A stretch of DNA of 64,000 nucleotides from Pseudophaeobacter sp. (GCA_027019165.1 JALUXC010000002.1:186001-250000), one strand, 5' to 3'; counted from the first letter of the stretch, positions 1-10,331 are shown. Notes: generated by a model from the letters alone, not told the origin. Made by a program: numbers and translations.

Positions 1-313
1 TCTGGATGCCCGGCTTATCGGCGTTGCCCTGCTGAAGTACGGTGTAACGCGCACCGCATTGGAAGCCTATGAAGCCGAGGTGCGCCCCCTCACGACAAAT
101 GTTGGTCTTGCAAACCGTACCGCTGGCGGACCCGATGCAGTTCTTCAGATGATTGAGGACCTTTGCGCCGGTGACTTTGACACCGTTGAGGACGTTGTCT
201 CAAGGAAAAGCCTTGCAGAGCACGCCGCCAAGTACAAATCGATCGCCGGCTTTAGCATTGATGAGCTGAACGCCCGCCCGCGCACCATAGCGGAAGGCGC
301 CCGCGTCACCTGA
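1..313 (+). CDS. FAD-dependent monooxygenase, C-terminal part (cut by window start)
   Basis: Only the last 103 or so codons are present; the reading frame is open from base 2 and ends in TGA at 311-313. The translation contains an ANRTAGGPD stretch, then a DLCAGDF-DTVEDVVS segment and a YKSIAGFSIDELN tail. This pattern is typical of the C-terminal end of flavin-dependent (salicylate-hydroxylase or UbiH-like) monooxygenases, which oxidise aromatic or purine-type substrates with NAD(P)H and O2. The FAD-binding Rossmann motif lies outside the window, so the substrate cannot be judged. A TTG at 59 is in frame but has no reason to be the start, because homologous-looking sequence continues upstream of it. 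Confidence 0.6.
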   Translation, partial: LDARLIGVALLKYGVTRTALEAYEAEVRPLTTNVGLANRTAGGPDAVLQMIEDLCAGDFDTVEDVVSRKSLAEHAAKYKSIAGFSIDELNARPRTIAEGARVT

Positions 314-379
314 GGCCCCTGGGTGCACTCCCGCCCCTTTGGCGCATCATCAAAGATGACGCACTTCGGGTTGGGCCGA

Positions 380-447
380 GCGCTGCACGATGTGCAGCGC
401 AAGAAGGACTGCTGAGATGGCTTTCAGGGGCAGGTCTGCCCTGAAAG
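380..447. other. Two adjacent inverted repeats in the 314-672 gene-free stretch
   Basis: The 359-base gap between the monooxygenase and glpK contains no convincing gene. It holds a near-perfect palindrome at 380-400 (arms GCGCTGCAC and GTGCAGCGC around GAT) and a second hairpin at 421-447 (arms CTTTCAGGG and CCCTGAAAG). Neither is followed by a T-run on the plus strand. They may be factor-independent terminators without a U tract for the monooxygenase, or repeat remnants. Further downstream in the same gap is the modular hairpin element at 564-646, listed separately. Confidence 0.4.
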
Positions 448-563
448 CGCGATTTCAAGTCTGATGTTCCCAGCCGAGTCGCCTCAAGGGTGAACCACGC
501 CTATGGCGTGGCCGCAAGATGCGGCCCTTGACCCGAATCGGCTCTATCTCCCCTGGCGTGACC

Positions 564-646
564 GCGCCGCGCATCAGCGCGGCGCCGGGCCCAAGACCGC
601 CATAGGGGCGTTGCCGCAGGCAAAGCACCTGCGGGCGCGGGAGCCC
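564..646 (+). repeat. Modular double-hairpin element, copy A
   Basis: This is the first of four copies of an intergenic element built in a fixed order. Hairpin 1 has arms GCGCCGCG and CGCGGCGC at 564-571 and 578-585. A GGGCCCAAG box follows at 587-595. Hairpin 2 has arms GCAGG and CCTGC at 616-620 and 628-632. A GCGCGGGAGCCC box ends the element at 635-646. It lies between the convergent ends of the monooxygenase gene and glpK. The hairpin sequences differ from those of the other copies but remain self-complementary, whereas the two boxes are conserved. It may be a bidirectional terminator or a REP-like element. Confidence 0.6.
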
Positions 647-672
647 ACCGGTTTGGTGAAAGGATCTGATCT

Positions 673-2172
673 CTATACTCCAATCACCGCCTGCACCGCG
701 CGTTTCCAGCGCGCATAGGCGGCCTCGCGCTGCCCCTCTTCCATCGCGGGACGAAACTGACGGTCCCGCGCCCAAGTCTCTGAGAAGCCTTGTTTGTCTG
801 GATAGAGGCCAGCTTTCATTCCCGCCAGCCAAGCGGCGCCCAGAACCGTCGTTTCTTGCATGACCGGACGATCCACTGCCGCGCCAAGAATGTCCGACAG
901 GCTTTGCATGGTCCAGTCGCTGGCGCTCATACCACCATCAACACGCAAGGTGACGGTGCTTTCCGCGCCCCCTGCAGCGCCCTCCCAGTCAGCCCGCATC
1001 GCTTCCCAAAGATCCCGGGTCTGAAAGGCGACGCTCTGCAAGGCGGCACGCGCGAATTCCGCAGGGCCCGAGCTGCGGGTGAGGCCAAACATACCGCCCC
1101 GGCAGTCCGGCTCCCAATAGGGTGCGCCAAGGCCGGTGAATGCTGGCACCAGGATCACATCCTGCCCCGGGTCCGCCGAGGCGGCGAGCCCTCCGCTTTC
1201 CTGAGCGGAGCCAATGATGCCAAGCCCGTCACGCAGCCATTGCACCGCTGCGCCCGCGATGAAAATCGACCCTTCCAGCGCATAAGTCGGCTTTCCATCC
1301 AGCTGATAGGCGATGGTGGTCAGCATGCGGTTGCGGGATTCGACCGGCGTCTCCCCGGTGTTGAGCAGCGCAAAGCACCCCGTGCCGTAGGTGGACTTCA
1401 TCATGCCCGGCTCAAAGCAGGCCTGACCAATTGTGGCTGCCTGTTGATCCCCCGCCACGCCCAGGATCGGGATTTCGCCGCCAAAATGCACAGCCTCGAC
1501 AACGCCAAAATCGGCGGCGCAGTCCTTGACCTCGGGCAGCATATCCATCGGTATGTCCAGGATCTCGCAAATCTCTGCGCTCCAACCGCCCTTGCGGATA
1601 TCATACATCAGCGTGCGCGACGCATTGGTCGCGTCAGTCACATGAGAGGCACCACCCGTCAGACGCCAGATCAGGAAACTGTCGATGGTGCCAAACATCA
1701 GCTTGCCTTCGACGCCCCGGGCACGAGCGCCCGGCACGGTATCGAGGATCCACTTCACTTTGGTGCCCGAGAAATAGGGATCGAGTAGCAGACCGCTGGT
1801 TCGGTGCACCAGATCGCTGTGCCCCGCAGCGCGCAACTCTTCGCAGATGGCCGAGGTACGGCGATCCTGCCAGACAATGGCCTTGTGGATGGCTTGCCCG
1901 GTTTCACGGTCCCAGACAACGGTGGTTTCACGCTGGTTGGTGATGCCAACGGCGGCAATCTGCGCGGCCGTCACGCCCTGCTCGGCCATCACCCGGCGAC
2001 AGACCTCAAGCGTTGACGACCAGATCTCCTCTGGATCATGCTCGACCCAGCCCGCCTGCGGAAAATATTGCGGGAATTCCTGCTGGGCGCTGCCTGCAAC
2101 CTGCATCTTGTCATCAAACAAGATCGCCCGTGTTGAGGTGGTGCCCTGGTCGATCGCCAGAATGTAACTCAT
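673..2172 (-). CDS. glpK: Glycerol kinase
   Basis: The 499-residue protein is the usual length for glycerol kinase, which phosphorylates glycerol with ATP to sn-glycerol 3-phosphate in the cytoplasm. The N-terminus carries the FGGY-family phosphate-binding motif [13 protein letters not shown] at residues 7-19. A second ATP-site signature, [13 protein letters not shown], lies near residue 240, and a [10 protein letters not shown] motif near residue 412. The start is the ATG at 2172, with purine-rich GAGAGAGGGCAGGAG upstream. No glycerol transporter or glycerol-3-phosphate dehydrogenase gene is adjacent, so the gene looks monocistronic in this window. It runs towards the monooxygenase gene, with repeat copy A between them. 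Confidence 0.95.
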   Translation of the reverse strand: MSYILAIDQGTTSTRAILFDDKMQVAGSAQQEFPQYFPQAGWVEHDPEEIWSSTLEVCRRVMAEQGVTAAQIAAVGITNQRETTVVWDRETGQAIHKAIVWQDRRTSAICEELRAAGHSDLVHRTSGLLLDPYFSGTKVKWILDTVPGARARGVEGKLMFGTIDSFLIWRLTGGASHVTDATNASRTLMYDIRKGGWSAEICEILDIPMDMLPEVKDCAADFGVVEAVHFGGEIPILGVAGDQQAATIGQACFEPGMMKSTYGTGCFALLNTGETPVESRNRMLTTIAYQLDGKPTYALEGSIFIAGAAVQWLRDGLGIIGSAQESGGLAASADPGQDVILVPAFTGLGAPYWEPDCRGGMFGLTRSSGPAEFARAALQSVAFQTRDLWEAMRADWEGAAGGAESTVTLRVDGGMSASDWTMQSLSDILGAAVDRPVMQETTVLGAAWLAGMKAGLYPDKQGFSETWARDRQFRPAMEEGQREAAYARWKRAVQAVIGV

Positions 2173-2242
2173 CTCCTGCCCTCTCTCCTATCGTTCTGAG
2201 GGCAGACTTTAGACGCAAACCTGTTAGCGCGACCAGCCCCTA

Positions 2243-3100
2243 CTAATCACTTAGTTCGGGAACCGGGATATTGTCGATAAGCCGCACGTCATTGAGCCAT
2301 ACTGCCGCCAAAAGTCGAGAGGGCCGGGTTGGCCGCTGCAGCGGTGCCAGCATTTCGGCGCAGCGCAGGTCGAGATATTCGACCTCTCCAAAGCCCGCTG
2401 CCTGCAGGGCCGCGCGGGCCTCCGCTTCGATCTGCTCGAATGCCTCTCCTGCCGCCAGGCGCGCGGCACAATCGGTCATGATCGGGTAGAGCTGGCCTGC
2501 CTTTTCAAGGGCCTCAGCCGACAGGCGCATATTGCGCGAGGACATGGCGAGGCCCGAGGCTTCGCGCACCGTGGGGCAGCCTATGACCTCGATCGGGATA
2601 TCGAGATCCCGCGCCATGCGGCGCACCACCATGAGTTGCTGAAAGTCTTTCTCTCCAAAGAAGGCCTTGTGGGCGCCGGTCTGCAGGAACAGCTTGGCCA
2701 CGACCGTGGCAACACCGTCGAAATGTCCTGGGCGGAAGGTACCCTCCAGCTCATCCGTGATCCCTTCGACCGAGACTGATGTGGCATAACCGTCGGGATA
2801 GATCTGATCGGGCTCGGGGACATAGATAGCATCCACACCATAGGGCGCCAGCTTCTTGGCATCCGCCTCTTCGGTGCGGGGATATTTTGCCAAATCCTCG
2901 GCGCTGTTGAACTGTTTGGGATTGACGAAGATGGTCACGATCACCCGGTCGCAGGCGGCCTTGGCCGCCTCCACCAGAGACAGGTGACCGGCATGAAGCG
3001 CGCCCATGGTGGGAACAACGCCCACCACCTCACCGGTGCGAATCCAAGTGGCGTGTTTTGCGCGCAGATCAGCCAGTCGGCGCAGAATAAGAGCTGTCAT
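2243..3100 (-). CDS. panC: Pantothenate synthetase
   Basis: The enzyme joins pantoate and beta-alanine with ATP to give pantothenate, the last step of vitamin B5 synthesis. The 285-residue protein has the nucleotidylyltransferase HIGH-type motif in [14 protein letters not shown] at residues 30-43. The family motifs FVNPKQFN (near 58) and [10 protein letters not shown] (near 148) are present, as is the ATP-binding segment SSRNMRLS (near 187). It starts 8 bases after the panB stop codon, with AAAGGACTGA at the end of panB as a likely ribosome-binding site. The two genes therefore form a panB-panC operon transcribed leftwards. Confidence 0.96.
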   Translation of the reverse strand: MTALILRRLADLRAKHATWIRTGEVVGVVPTMGALHAGHLSLVEAAKAACDRVIVTIFVNPKQFNSAEDLAKYPRTEEADAKKLAPYGVDAIYVPEPDQIYPDGYATSVSVEGITDELEGTFRPGHFDGVATVVAKLFLQTGAHKAFFGEKDFQQLMVVRRMARDLDIPIEVIGCPTVREASGLAMSSRNMRLSAEALEKAGQLYPIMTDCAARLAAGEAFEQIEAEARAALQAAGFGEVEYLDLRCAEMLAPLQRPTRPSRLLAAVWLNDVRLIDNIPVPELSD

Positions 3101-3108
3101 GTCTCGGA

Positions 3109-3939
3109 TCAGTCCTTTGTCGCAGGGGCGTCTGCAAAGACGTGTTCGGGTGCGGGAAAGCTACGGGCGCGCACCTCGGCGGCATAGGTTTCGATTGCGG
3201 CCTTGGCGGCCTGGCCAAGATCGGCGTAGCGTTTCACGAATTTCGGCTTGAAGGCGGTGAACATGCCCAGCATGTCATCCACCACCAGAACCTGCCCATC
3301 GCAACCTGCCGAAGCGCCAATGCCAATGGTCGGGATCGCGATATCGGATGTGATCCGATCCGCCAGAGCCTGCGGCACCTTTTCGAGCACCACGGCAAAA
3401 GCCCCAGCCTCGGCCACGGCGCGGGCGTCGGCGATCACCGCATCGGCTCCGGCATCGCGCCCCTGCACCTTGTAGCCGCCAAGCGTGTTCACCGACTGCG
3501 GCGTGAGGCCAATATGCGCCATCACCGGAATGCCGCGTTTCACCAGGAAACGGATGGTCTCACCCATCTCGACGCCGCCTTCCAGCTTGACCGCACCGGC
3601 GCCAGTTTCCCGCATCAGGCGCGCGGCGTTATGGAATGCCTGCGCCGGTCCTTCTTCATAAGAGCCAAAGGGCATGTCGATCACCATGAGCGCGCGCGAC
3701 AGCCCCCGCGCAACCGCCTGCCCGTGCAGGATCATCATCTCCATGGTCACCCCAAGGGTCGAGGGCAGCCCATGCAGCACCATACCGACACTGTCGCCCA
3801 CCAGCACAAAGTCGCAGGCCTCGTCCATCAGCGTGGCCATTGGCGTTGTATAGGCGGTCAGGCTGACGATGGGTTCCTTGCCTTTTCGGGCCCGGATATC
3901 TTCGGCCGTGATGGCCTTTGTCTGCAGGTTGGCGCTCAT
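3109..3939 (-). CDS. panB: 3-methyl-2-oxobutanoate hydroxymethyltransferase
   Basis: This enzyme transfers a hydroxymethyl group from 5,10-methylene-tetrahydrofolate to alpha-ketoisovalerate, giving ketopantoate, the first committed step to pantothenate. The 276-residue length is normal. Recognisable family segments are [11 protein letters not shown] near residue 26, [11 protein letters not shown] near 47, the VKLEGG motif near 116, and [20 protein letters not shown] near 141-160. The last holds residues near the substrate and metal site. It is the first gene of panB-panC. It shares a 205-base divergent promoter region (3940-4144) with the solute-binding protein gene. No panE or panD is in the window. 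Confidence 0.96.
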   Translation of the reverse strand: MSANLQTKAITAEDIRARKGKEPIVSLTAYTTPMATLMDEACDFVLVGDSVGMVLHGLPSTLGVTMEMMILHGQAVARGLSRALMVIDMPFGSYEEGPAQAFHNAARLMRETGAGAVKLEGGVEMGETIRFLVKRGIPVMAHIGLTPQSVNTLGGYKVQGRDAGADAVIADARAVAEAGAFAVVLEKVPQALADRITSDIAIPTIGIGASAGCDGQVLVVDDMLGMFTAFKPKFVKRYADLGQAAKAAIETYAAEVRARSFPAPEHVFADAPATKD

Positions 3940-4144
3940 CTTTTTCCCATGGTTCGTTCGGGTTGCGCACGGCTATCATTTCGCAGTGGCAGCATCCAGT
4001 GCGCGAAATGTCCACTTGGTGGCACTCATGTGCTCTCTGTCGTTTTTTCAGGGACTTACCCTCTTGATTACTTCCGCAAAAACGGGACAGAGTTGATGAA
4101 AAGCCCGGATCAAAGGGCACCGTTCCAACTCAGGGAGTTTCAAA

Positions 4145-5623
4145 GTGACATTCAGATCCATCCTCTTCGCCGCCGGATCGGCCCTTGCGCTGAGCACCGC
4201 AGCCGCTTTGGCCAAAGACAGCATCACCGTTGGTCTGCAACTTGAGCCGCCACATCTTGACCCGACCAGCGCCGCGGCTGGGGCCATCGATCAGGTGCTT
4301 TATTCCAATGTTTTCGAAGGTCTGACCCGTTTCATGGGCGATGGGTCGGTGGTTCCCGGCCTCGCCAAAAGCTGGGAGATCTCCGAAGACGGGCTGACCT
4401 ACACCTTCATGCTGAACGAGGGCGTGACCTTCCATGACGGCACCACCATGGATGCCGAGGACGTGAAGTTCAGCCTTGACCGCGCCCGCGCAGAGGACAG
4501 CACCAACGCACAAAAGGCGCTGTTTGCCGATATCGCCGAGGTGACCGTGGTTGACCCGATGACGGTTCAACTGACCCTCAGCAAGCCCAACGGCAATATG
4601 CTCTTTAACCTTGCCTGGGGCGATGCGGTGATCGTGGCACCCGAAAGCATCGACGACATCAAGACCGCGCCCGTGGGCACCGGTGCTTTTAAATTCGCAG
4701 GCTGGGTGCAGGGCGACCGCATCGACCTGGAAAAGAACGCTGATTATTGGGGCACACCCGCCGTTCTGGACAAAGCGACCTTCAAGTTCATCTCTGATCC
4801 GACCGCCGCCTTTGCCGCTGTGATGGCCGAAGACGTGGATGCCTTTGCGGGTTTCCCGGCACCAGAAAACCTGCCCCAGTTCGAGGCCGATCCGCGCTTT
4901 CAGGTGCTGGTGGGCTCGACCGAGGGAGAGACCATCCTCTCCACCAACAACAAACAGGCGCCTTTTGACAATGTGAAGGTGCGCGAGGCGCTGGCCCATG
5001 CCATCGACCGTCAGGCCATCATCGATGGCGCCATGTTCGGTTATGGCACGCCGATTGGCACGCATTTTGCGCCGCACAACCCGGCCTATGTGGATCTGAC
5101 GGGCCAGTCCGCCTTTGATCCCGAAAAGGCCAAGGCGCTGCTTGCCGAAGCCGGTCTGCCGGACGGGTTCGAGACCACGCTGCACCTGCCGCCGCCGTCA
5201 TACGCGCGTCGCGGGGGTGAGATCATCGCCGCCCAGCTGGCCAACGTTGGCATCAAGGCCGAGATCATCAATGTGGAGTGGGCTCAGTGGCTTGAGACCG
5301 TATTCCGGGGCAAGAACTTTGGCCTGACCATCGTCAGCCATACCGAGCCAATGGACATCGGCATCTATGCCCGCCCTGAATACTACTTCCAATATGACAA
5401 CGCTGCCTTCCAGCAACTGATGACCGATCTCAACGGCACCACGGACCCGGACAAGCGGACCGCCATGCTGCAAGAGGCACAAAAGATCATCGCCGATGAC
5501 TATGTGAACGGCTACCTGTTCCAGCTTGCGGCGCTAAGCGTTGCCAAGGCCGACCTTCAGGGGCTTTGGTCCAACGCGCCGACCCAAGCCACTGACCTGA
5601 CGGCGGTCAGCTGGGCCGACTGA
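4145..5623 (+). CDS. ABC transporter solute-binding protein, family 5 (peptide/nickel type)
   Basis: This 492-residue protein is a periplasmic binding protein of the dipeptide/oligopeptide class (family 5). The N-terminus is a clear signal peptide with likely cleavage after ALA near residue 23. Family hallmarks follow: GLARFM-like segment near 60, PGLAKSWEISEDGLTYTF near 70-87, and the VREALAHAIDRQAII segment near residue 280. The start is a GTG at 4145 with AGGGAG about seven bases upstream. Its most likely partners are the permeases and ATPase beginning at 6983. The deacetylase gene at 5671-6807 separates it from them on the other strand. The ligand cannot be read from sequence; family 5 also binds opines, polyamine-like and glutathione-like compounds. 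Confidence 0.9.
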   Translation: MTFRSILFAAGSALALSTAAALAKDSITVGLQLEPPHLDPTSAAAGAIDQVLYSNVFEGLTRFMGDGSVVPGLAKSWEISEDGLTYTFMLNEGVTFHDGTTMDAEDVKFSLDRARAEDSTNAQKALFADIAEVTVVDPMTVQLTLSKPNGNMLFNLAWGDAVIVAPESIDDIKTAPVGTGAFKFAGWVQGDRIDLEKNADYWGTPAVLDKATFKFISDPTAAFAAVMAEDVDAFAGFPAPENLPQFEADPRFQVLVGSTEGETILSTNNKQAPFDNVKVREALAHAIDRQAIIDGAMFGYGTPIGTHFAPHNPAYVDLTGQSAFDPEKAKALLAEAGLPDGFETTLHLPPPSYARRGGEIIAAQLANVGIKAEIINVEWAQWLETVFRGKNFGLTIVSHTEPMDIGIYARPEYYFQYDNAAFQQLMTDLNGTTDPDKRTAMLQEAQKIIADDYVNGYLFQLAALSVAKADLQGLWSNAPTQATDLTAVSWAD

Positions 5624-5643
5624 GATTTCAAGTCAGACACAAC

Positions 5644-5669
5644 AAAGGGCGCGCCTCGGTGCGCCCTTT
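5644..5669. terminator. Bidirectional rho-independent terminator
   Basis: Arms AAAGGGCGC (5644-5652) and GCGCCCTTT (5661-5669) form a perfect nine-pair stem. There is a T-run on the plus strand and an A-run on the left flank, so it can serve both the solute-binding protein gene (plus) and the deacetylase gene (minus), whose ends meet here. Confidence 0.85.
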
Positions 5670-5670
5670 T

Positions 5671-6807
5671 CTATTGGTCAATGCCGCGCCGACTGCGCAA
5701 GTAGGCAACCCTCTGGCGAATCACCTCGCGGATTTCACCGCCGCGTGGCGCATCGCGCAGTGTGGTGAACCAGTGCTCTGGCGGATTACGGCCCAAACGA
5801 TGCCCCTTGAACTCAAGCGCGCGCAGGACCTCTTCGGCCTCGCGCGGCAGTCGCTCCGGGATCTCAGCGCCGCATAGGGTCGCCCAGAGTCCGCTCCAAA
5901 GCCGCCCGACGGACCACGGATTATACCCGCCGCCGCCAAGCACCAGGACTCGCGGCGCCATCCCCATCAGCGATTTCACCACGGCCCAATGGGCATTGTT
6001 CGTCAGATCCAGATGCGCTTGCGGATCTTCTTGCACTGCATCTGCGCCGCATTGCAGGACGATGGCATCAGGTTTGAACTGCGCCACGGCAGGCAGGATC
6101 AGCTCTTCGCGCACCAGATCCATTTCGCTGTCGTTGAAACCACGCGGGACCGGCAAGTTCAGAGCCGATCCGCCTGCATCCTCTTCCAGCTGCCCTGTCT
6201 TGGGCCAGAGGTTTTCCTCATGCACCGAGATCATCAGGACGTCGGGATCCCCTGCAAACCCATGCTCCACACCGTCAGGATGATGGGCGTCGATGTCCAC
6301 ATAGGCGATGCGCAGCAGCCCGTGCGCTGCTCCATGATGGCGCAGCGACAGGATCGCCAGGACCGGATCGTTGAGATAACAGAACCCATTGGCCCGATCC
6401 GGCAGCCCATGATGAGTGCCGCCCGCCGGATGGTAGATGACCCCGCCCCGCGCCAGCAGTTCTCCGGCGAGGATCGATCCCCCGGCCGAGGTTGCGGGCC
6501 TGCGGAACATTTCGGAAAAGACCGGGTTTGACACCGTGCCCAAGTGATGGCGCGCCTTGATCTGGGCTGAGACCGCTTGAGCGCGCTCGGCCTCCTGCAG
6601 GGCCGCGATGTATTCCGGCGCATGCCAGGCCGCCAGCGCCGCAGGCCGGGCACGGGGAGAGGTTACATAGGCCGCGTCCGGCAGCCACCCCATCGCCCGC
6701 GCCAGATCCATCACCGTCGAAACCCTTGGCACCCTCAAGGGATGCCATCCGCCATAGCTGGAATGGCGATAAATCTCATGCCCGATGAATTGAGGATGTT
6801 CTTTCAT
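5671..6807 (-). CDS. Histone-deacetylase-family amidohydrolase (AcuC / acetylpolyamine deacetylase type)
   Basis: The 378-residue protein belongs to the arginase/deacetylase superfamily of zinc hydrolases that remove acetyl groups from acetyl-lysine, acetylpolyamines or similar amides. Visible catalytic elements are the tandem histidines in GGTHHG (residues 132-133) and the zinc-ligand segment DIDAHHPDGV (Asp173 and His175). The third zinc ligand is Asp256 in GADA, and the transition-state tyrosine is Tyr295 in GGGGYN. One oddity is that the usual HHGDGV is HHPDGV. The gene is convergent with the solute-binding protein gene and divergent from the permease operon, which ends with a GNAT acetyltransferase and an aldehyde dehydrogenase. 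A role in using an acetylated amine is inferred, not shown. AcuC-like protein deacetylation is the alternative. Confidence 0.85.
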   Translation of the reverse strand: MKEHPQFIGHEIYRHSSYGGWHPLRVPRVSTVMDLARAMGWLPDAAYVTSPRARPAALAAWHAPEYIAALQEAERAQAVSAQIKARHHLGTVSNPVFSEMFRRPATSAGGSILAGELLARGGVIYHPAGGTHHGLPDRANGFCYLNDPVLAILSLRHHGAAHGLLRIAYVDIDAHHPDGVEHGFAGDPDVLMISVHEENLWPKTGQLEEDAGGSALNLPVPRGFNDSEMDLVREELILPAVAQFKPDAIVLQCGADAVQEDPQAHLDLTNNAHWAVVKSLMGMAPRVLVLGGGGYNPWSVGRLWSGLWATLCGAEIPERLPREAEEVLRALEFKGHRLGRNPPEHWFTTLRDAPRGGEIREVIRQRVAYLRSRRGIDQ

Positions 6808-6982
6808 CCCGGTGAGTTAGCCCATTTTTCGAGCAAACCAAACCGCCTTGGCCGTTTGCCGCACGAATGTAGCATGCTGGCTGATTTCATGAGGAGCAGA
6901 GGTCAAAAAACCTGCCATCAAACCAAAAAGAAACACGACTTTCTCTGGACCATGCCGCCGGGCGATTCTAGCGTGCCTCATA

Positions 6983-7930
6983 ATGATACGATATAGCCTA
7001 AAACGCCTCTTGTCCCTGTGCCTCAGTCTTGCTGTGGCCTCGGTCGTGATATTTGCCATCATCGAGATTGCTCCGGGTGATCCTGCCGAGTTCATGCTGG
7101 GGATCAATGCCCAGCCGGATACCGTCGCAGCCCTGCGCAGCGAACTGGGTCTCGATCAATCGAAACTGCAGCGCTACCTGACCTGGGTTGGCGGCATGCT
7201 TACCGGAGATTTCGGCACCTCATACACCTACCGCACGCCGGTGTCAGAAATGATCGCGGACCGGCTTTGGGTATCGCTGCCGCTTGCGCTTTATGCGCTG
7301 GCGCTGTCGACCCTGATCGCCTTTCCCGCCGGGATCTATGCAGCTGCGCGCCGGGGCAAACCGGGTGATATGGCTGTGATGGGCGCCACGCAGCTGGGTG
7401 TTGCGATCCCGAACTTCTGGTTTGCCATGCTTCTGGTTCTGGTCTTTGCCATCAACCTGCGCTGGTTCAGCGCCGGAGGCTTTGCAGGCTGGGAGGACGG
7501 GTTTGGCGCCGGTCTGAAATCCCTGACCCTGCCAGCAATTGCCCTTGCCCTGCCACAGGCCGCAATTCTGGCGCGGGTCATGCGCTCGGCCCTGCTCGAT
7601 ATCCTGGGCGAAGACTTCATGCGCACCGCCCGCGCCAAGGGATTAAGCCGCAGACAGGCCCTTTGGCGGCATGGGCTGCGCAACGCGCTGATCCCGGTGC
7701 TGACCATCATCGGCCTGCAGTTTTCCTTCCTGCTGGCCGGGGCGATCATCATTGAACAGGTGTTCTATCTGCCCGGTCTGGGGCGGCTGGTGTTTCAGGC
7801 GATTTCCTCCCGCGATCTGATCGTAGTGGAATCGGTGGTGATGCTGCTGGTCTTTGCAGTGATCACTGTGAATTTCCTTGTCGATCTGGCCTATGCGCTG
7901 GTTGACCCCCGCCTGAGGAGCCGCACATGA
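6983..7930 (+). CDS. ABC transporter permease, DppB type
   Basis: This 315-residue inner-membrane protein has about six hydrophobic segments, the first at residues 9-30. The EAA loop that contacts the ATPase is seen as ARAKGLSRRQALWRHGLRNAL near residues 215-235. The N-terminal MIRYSLKRLL and the EIAPGDPAEF segment after the first helix are standard for DppB/OppB-type permeases. The start ATG at 6983 has no strong ribosome-binding site. The 175-base gap to the divergent deacetylase gene should hold both promoters. The next permease overlaps its end by four bases (ATGA). Confidence 0.92.
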   Translation: MIRYSLKRLLSLCLSLAVASVVIFAIIEIAPGDPAEFMLGINAQPDTVAALRSELGLDQSKLQRYLTWVGGMLTGDFGTSYTYRTPVSEMIADRLWVSLPLALYALALSTLIAFPAGIYAAARRGKPGDMAVMGATQLGVAIPNFWFAMLLVLVFAINLRWFSAGGFAGWEDGFGAGLKSLTLPAIALALPQAAILARVMRSALLDILGEDFMRTARAKGLSRRQALWRHGLRNALIPVLTIIGLQFSFLLAGAIIIEQVFYLPGLGRLVFQAISSRDLIVVESVVMLLVFAVITVNFLVDLAYALVDPRLRSRT

Positions 7931-8742
7931 GCCGCAATCTGCTTCTTGGTGCGATCCTGTCGTCGCTGGTGATCCTGGCGGCGCTGGTCTCGTATGTCTG
8001 GACACCCTTTGATCACACGGCGATGAACATCCCCGAAAAGCTGCAGCGCCCCGGAGCTGTGCATTGGCTGGGCACCGATCACTTCGGGCGGGATATCTTT
8101 TCGATGATCATGGTGGGCGCGCGCACCTCTTTGGCTGTTGCGCTGGTCGCGGTGGGGATCGGCATGGCCATCGGCATCCCTCTGGGCCTGACCGCCGCCG
8201 CGCGCAAAGGATCCTGGCTCGATGAGTTGATCATGCGCGGAAACGATCTGGTCTTTGCCTTTCCGTCACTGGTGATCGCGATCCTGATCACCGCCATCCT
8301 TGGCCCTGGTGCCATCAATGCAATCATCGCCATCGGCATTTTCAACATCCCGGTCTTTGCCCGCGTCACCCGTGGCGCCGCCCTGCCCCTGTGGCAGCGC
8401 GAGTTCATCCTCGCGGCGCAGGTGGCTGGCAAGGGCGCTGCGCGCATCTCGGCTGAGCATATCCTGCCAAATGTGGCGAACCTTCTGATCGTGCAGGGCA
8501 CCATCCAGTTTAGCCTCGGTATTCTGGCCGAGGCGGGCCTCAGCTATGTGGGTCTTGGTGCGCAGCCGCCTACGCCCAGCTGGGGGCGGATGCTGGCCGA
8601 TGCGCAGACCATGGTCAGCCTTGCGCCACATCTGGCGATCATTCCCGGGTCGGCCATCGTGCTGACGGTGCTTGGCCTCAACCTGATGGGAGACGGGTTG
8701 CGCGACTGGCTGGATCCCAAACTGCGGGAGGCCCGCACATGA
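7927..8742 (+). CDS. ABC transporter permease, DppC type
   Basis: The 271-residue protein is the second permease subunit. The segment HWLGTDHFGRDIFSMIMVGAR (quoted in part: GTDHFGRDIFS, near residue 45) is the hallmark of DppC/OppC proteins. The EAA loop is near residues 160-180 (AAQVAGKGAARISAEHILPN). It starts inside the stop codon of the first permease and its own stop overlaps the ATPase start, so translation of all three is probably coupled. With the DppB-type partner it forms the channel for the substrate delivered by the family-5 binding protein. Confidence 0.92.
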   Translation: MSRNLLLGAILSSLVILAALVSYVWTPFDHTAMNIPEKLQRPGAVHWLGTDHFGRDIFSMIMVGARTSLAVALVAVGIGMAIGIPLGLTAAARKGSWLDELIMRGNDLVFAFPSLVIAILITAILGPGAINAIIAIGIFNIPVFARVTRGAALPLWQREFILAAQVAGKGAARISAEHILPNVANLLIVQGTIQFSLGILAEAGLSYVGLGAQPPTPSWGRMLADAQTMVSLAPHLAIIPGSAIVLTVLGLNLMGDGLRDWLDPKLREART

Positions 8743-10331
8743 GCCTTCTTGAGATCAACAACCTCACCCTCTCCATCGGCAGTCACCCAATCCTGAAAGG
8801 CGTTTCGCTCTCGGTCGATGCCGGTGAGATCGTCGCCGTCACCGGCGAAAGCGGATCGGGCAAGTCGATGACCGCCTTTTCGGTGATGCAACTCTTACCG
8901 GAGCGCACCGCAACGACAGGGCAGATTCTGCTCGAAGGCACCGATCTGCTGAAACAATCAGAGGCGCAGATGTGCGACCTGCGCGGCCAGTCCATCGGCA
9001 TGGTCTTTCAGGAACCGATGACCGCGCTCAACCCGGTCAAGACGATCGGCGATCAGGTGATGGAGACCATCCTGATCCACAACGCCATGACAAGGCCCGA
9101 GGCCGAAGCCCGCGCTGCAGAGATGCTGGACCGCGTGGGTCTGCCAGCCGACCGCTTCCCGCTCAGCCGCTTTCCACATGAATTGTCGGGCGGTCAGCGT
9201 CAACGCGTGGTGATCGCCATGGCCATTGCCCTTCGCCCCAAGTTACTGATCGCGGATGAGCCGACCACGGCGCTCGATGTGACCACACAGGCGCAAATTC
9301 TCGATCTGCTGAAAGACCTCGTGCAGGAATTCGGCATGGGTCTTTTGATCATCACCCACGATCTGGCGGTGGTGGCAGATCTCGCCGACCGGATCGTCGT
9401 CATGCGCCACGGCGAGGTGGTTGAGACCGGCGCCACGGATTGGCTGCTCAGGAACATGAGCCACCCCTATACAAAGATGCTCTTTGCCGCCTCTGCCCAT
9501 GAAGTCTCCCTGCCCGAGGTTCCGGCAGCTGACCCGCTGCTTGAGGTCAAAAGCGCGGTGCGTGACTATAAGCTCCCGCGCACATCCCTCTTTGGCCCGC
9601 AAGGCCATTACCGCGCCGTGAACGAGGTCTCCTTCACCCTGAAACGGGGCGAGCGGCTGGGTCTGGTGGGCGAATCCGGCTGCGGGAAATCGACCCTGAC
9701 ACGGGCCATTCTAGGGCTTGAGCCGCTGCAAGGCGGGCAGATCCTGCTGGATGGAGAGGGTGTCACCACAGACCGCACCCCCGATCAGCGCCGCAAAATG
9801 CAAGTGGTGTTTCAGGATCCCTTTGGCAGCTTCAACCCGCGCCACCGGGTCGAGCGGCTGATCACCGAACCGTTCTACAGCTTGCCCGACCCGCCCAGCG
9901 GCAGCGCCCGCGCGGATCTGATTGCCGAAACCCTGACCGCCGTCGGGCTGACCCCGGATGACGCCCAAAAATACATCCACCAGTTCTCGGGCGGGCAGCG
10001 CCAGCGCATCGCCATTGCCCGCGCCCTGATCACCCGGCCTGAGCTGATCCTCTTTGACGAGGCGGTGTCGGCGCTGGATGTTTCGGTCCGGGCGCAGATC
10101 CTCGACCTGTTGGTCGAACTCTGCGATGCCTATTCACTCACTTACCTCTTCATCAGCCACGATCTGTCGGTTGTGCGCACCATCACCGACCGCTGCCTTG
10201 TCATGAAAAAAGGACAGATCGTCGAAGAAGGTGCCACCGAGGACGTCTTTGCCACGCCGCAACACCCTTACACTCAATCCCTGATCGCAGCGGCACCCGT
10301 GCTGCCCGACCTTGAACAGGGGGCGGCATGA
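8739..10331 (+). CDS. ABC transporter ATPase, two nucleotide-binding domains in one chain
   Basis: At 530 residues this is a fusion of the DppD-like and DppF-like ATPases. Domain 1 has Walker A GESGSGKS near residue 36, signature LSGGQRQR near 151 and Walker B LLIADEP near 171. Domain 2 has Walker A GESGCGKS near 312, signature FSGGQRQR near 417 and Walker [13 protein letters not shown] near 437. It drives import through the two upstream permeases. The start overlaps the upstream permease by four bases and the stop overlaps the downstream acetyltransferase start by four bases. The acetyltransferase is therefore part of the transport operon. Confidence 0.93.
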   Translation: MSLLEINNLTLSIGSHPILKGVSLSVDAGEIVAVTGESGSGKSMTAFSVMQLLPERTATTGQILLEGTDLLKQSEAQMCDLRGQSIGMVFQEPMTALNPVKTIGDQVMETILIHNAMTRPEAEARAAEMLDRVGLPADRFPLSRFPHELSGGQRQRVVIAMAIALRPKLLIADEPTTALDVTTQAQILDLLKDLVQEFGMGLLIITHDLAVVADLADRIVVMRHGEVVETGATDWLLRNMSHPYTKMLFAASAHEVSLPEVPAADPLLEVKSAVRDYKLPRTSLFGPQGHYRAVNEVSFTLKRGERLGLVGESGCGKSTLTRAILGLEPLQGGQILLDGEGVTTDRTPDQRRKMQVVFQDPFGSFNPRHRVERLITEPFYSLPDPPSGSARADLIAETLTAVGLTPDDAQKYIHQFSGGQRQRIAIARALITRPELILFDEAVSALDVSVRAQILDLLVELCDAYSLTYLFISHDLSVVRTITDRCLVMKKGQIVEEGATEDVFATPQHPYTQSLIAAAPVLPDLEQGAA

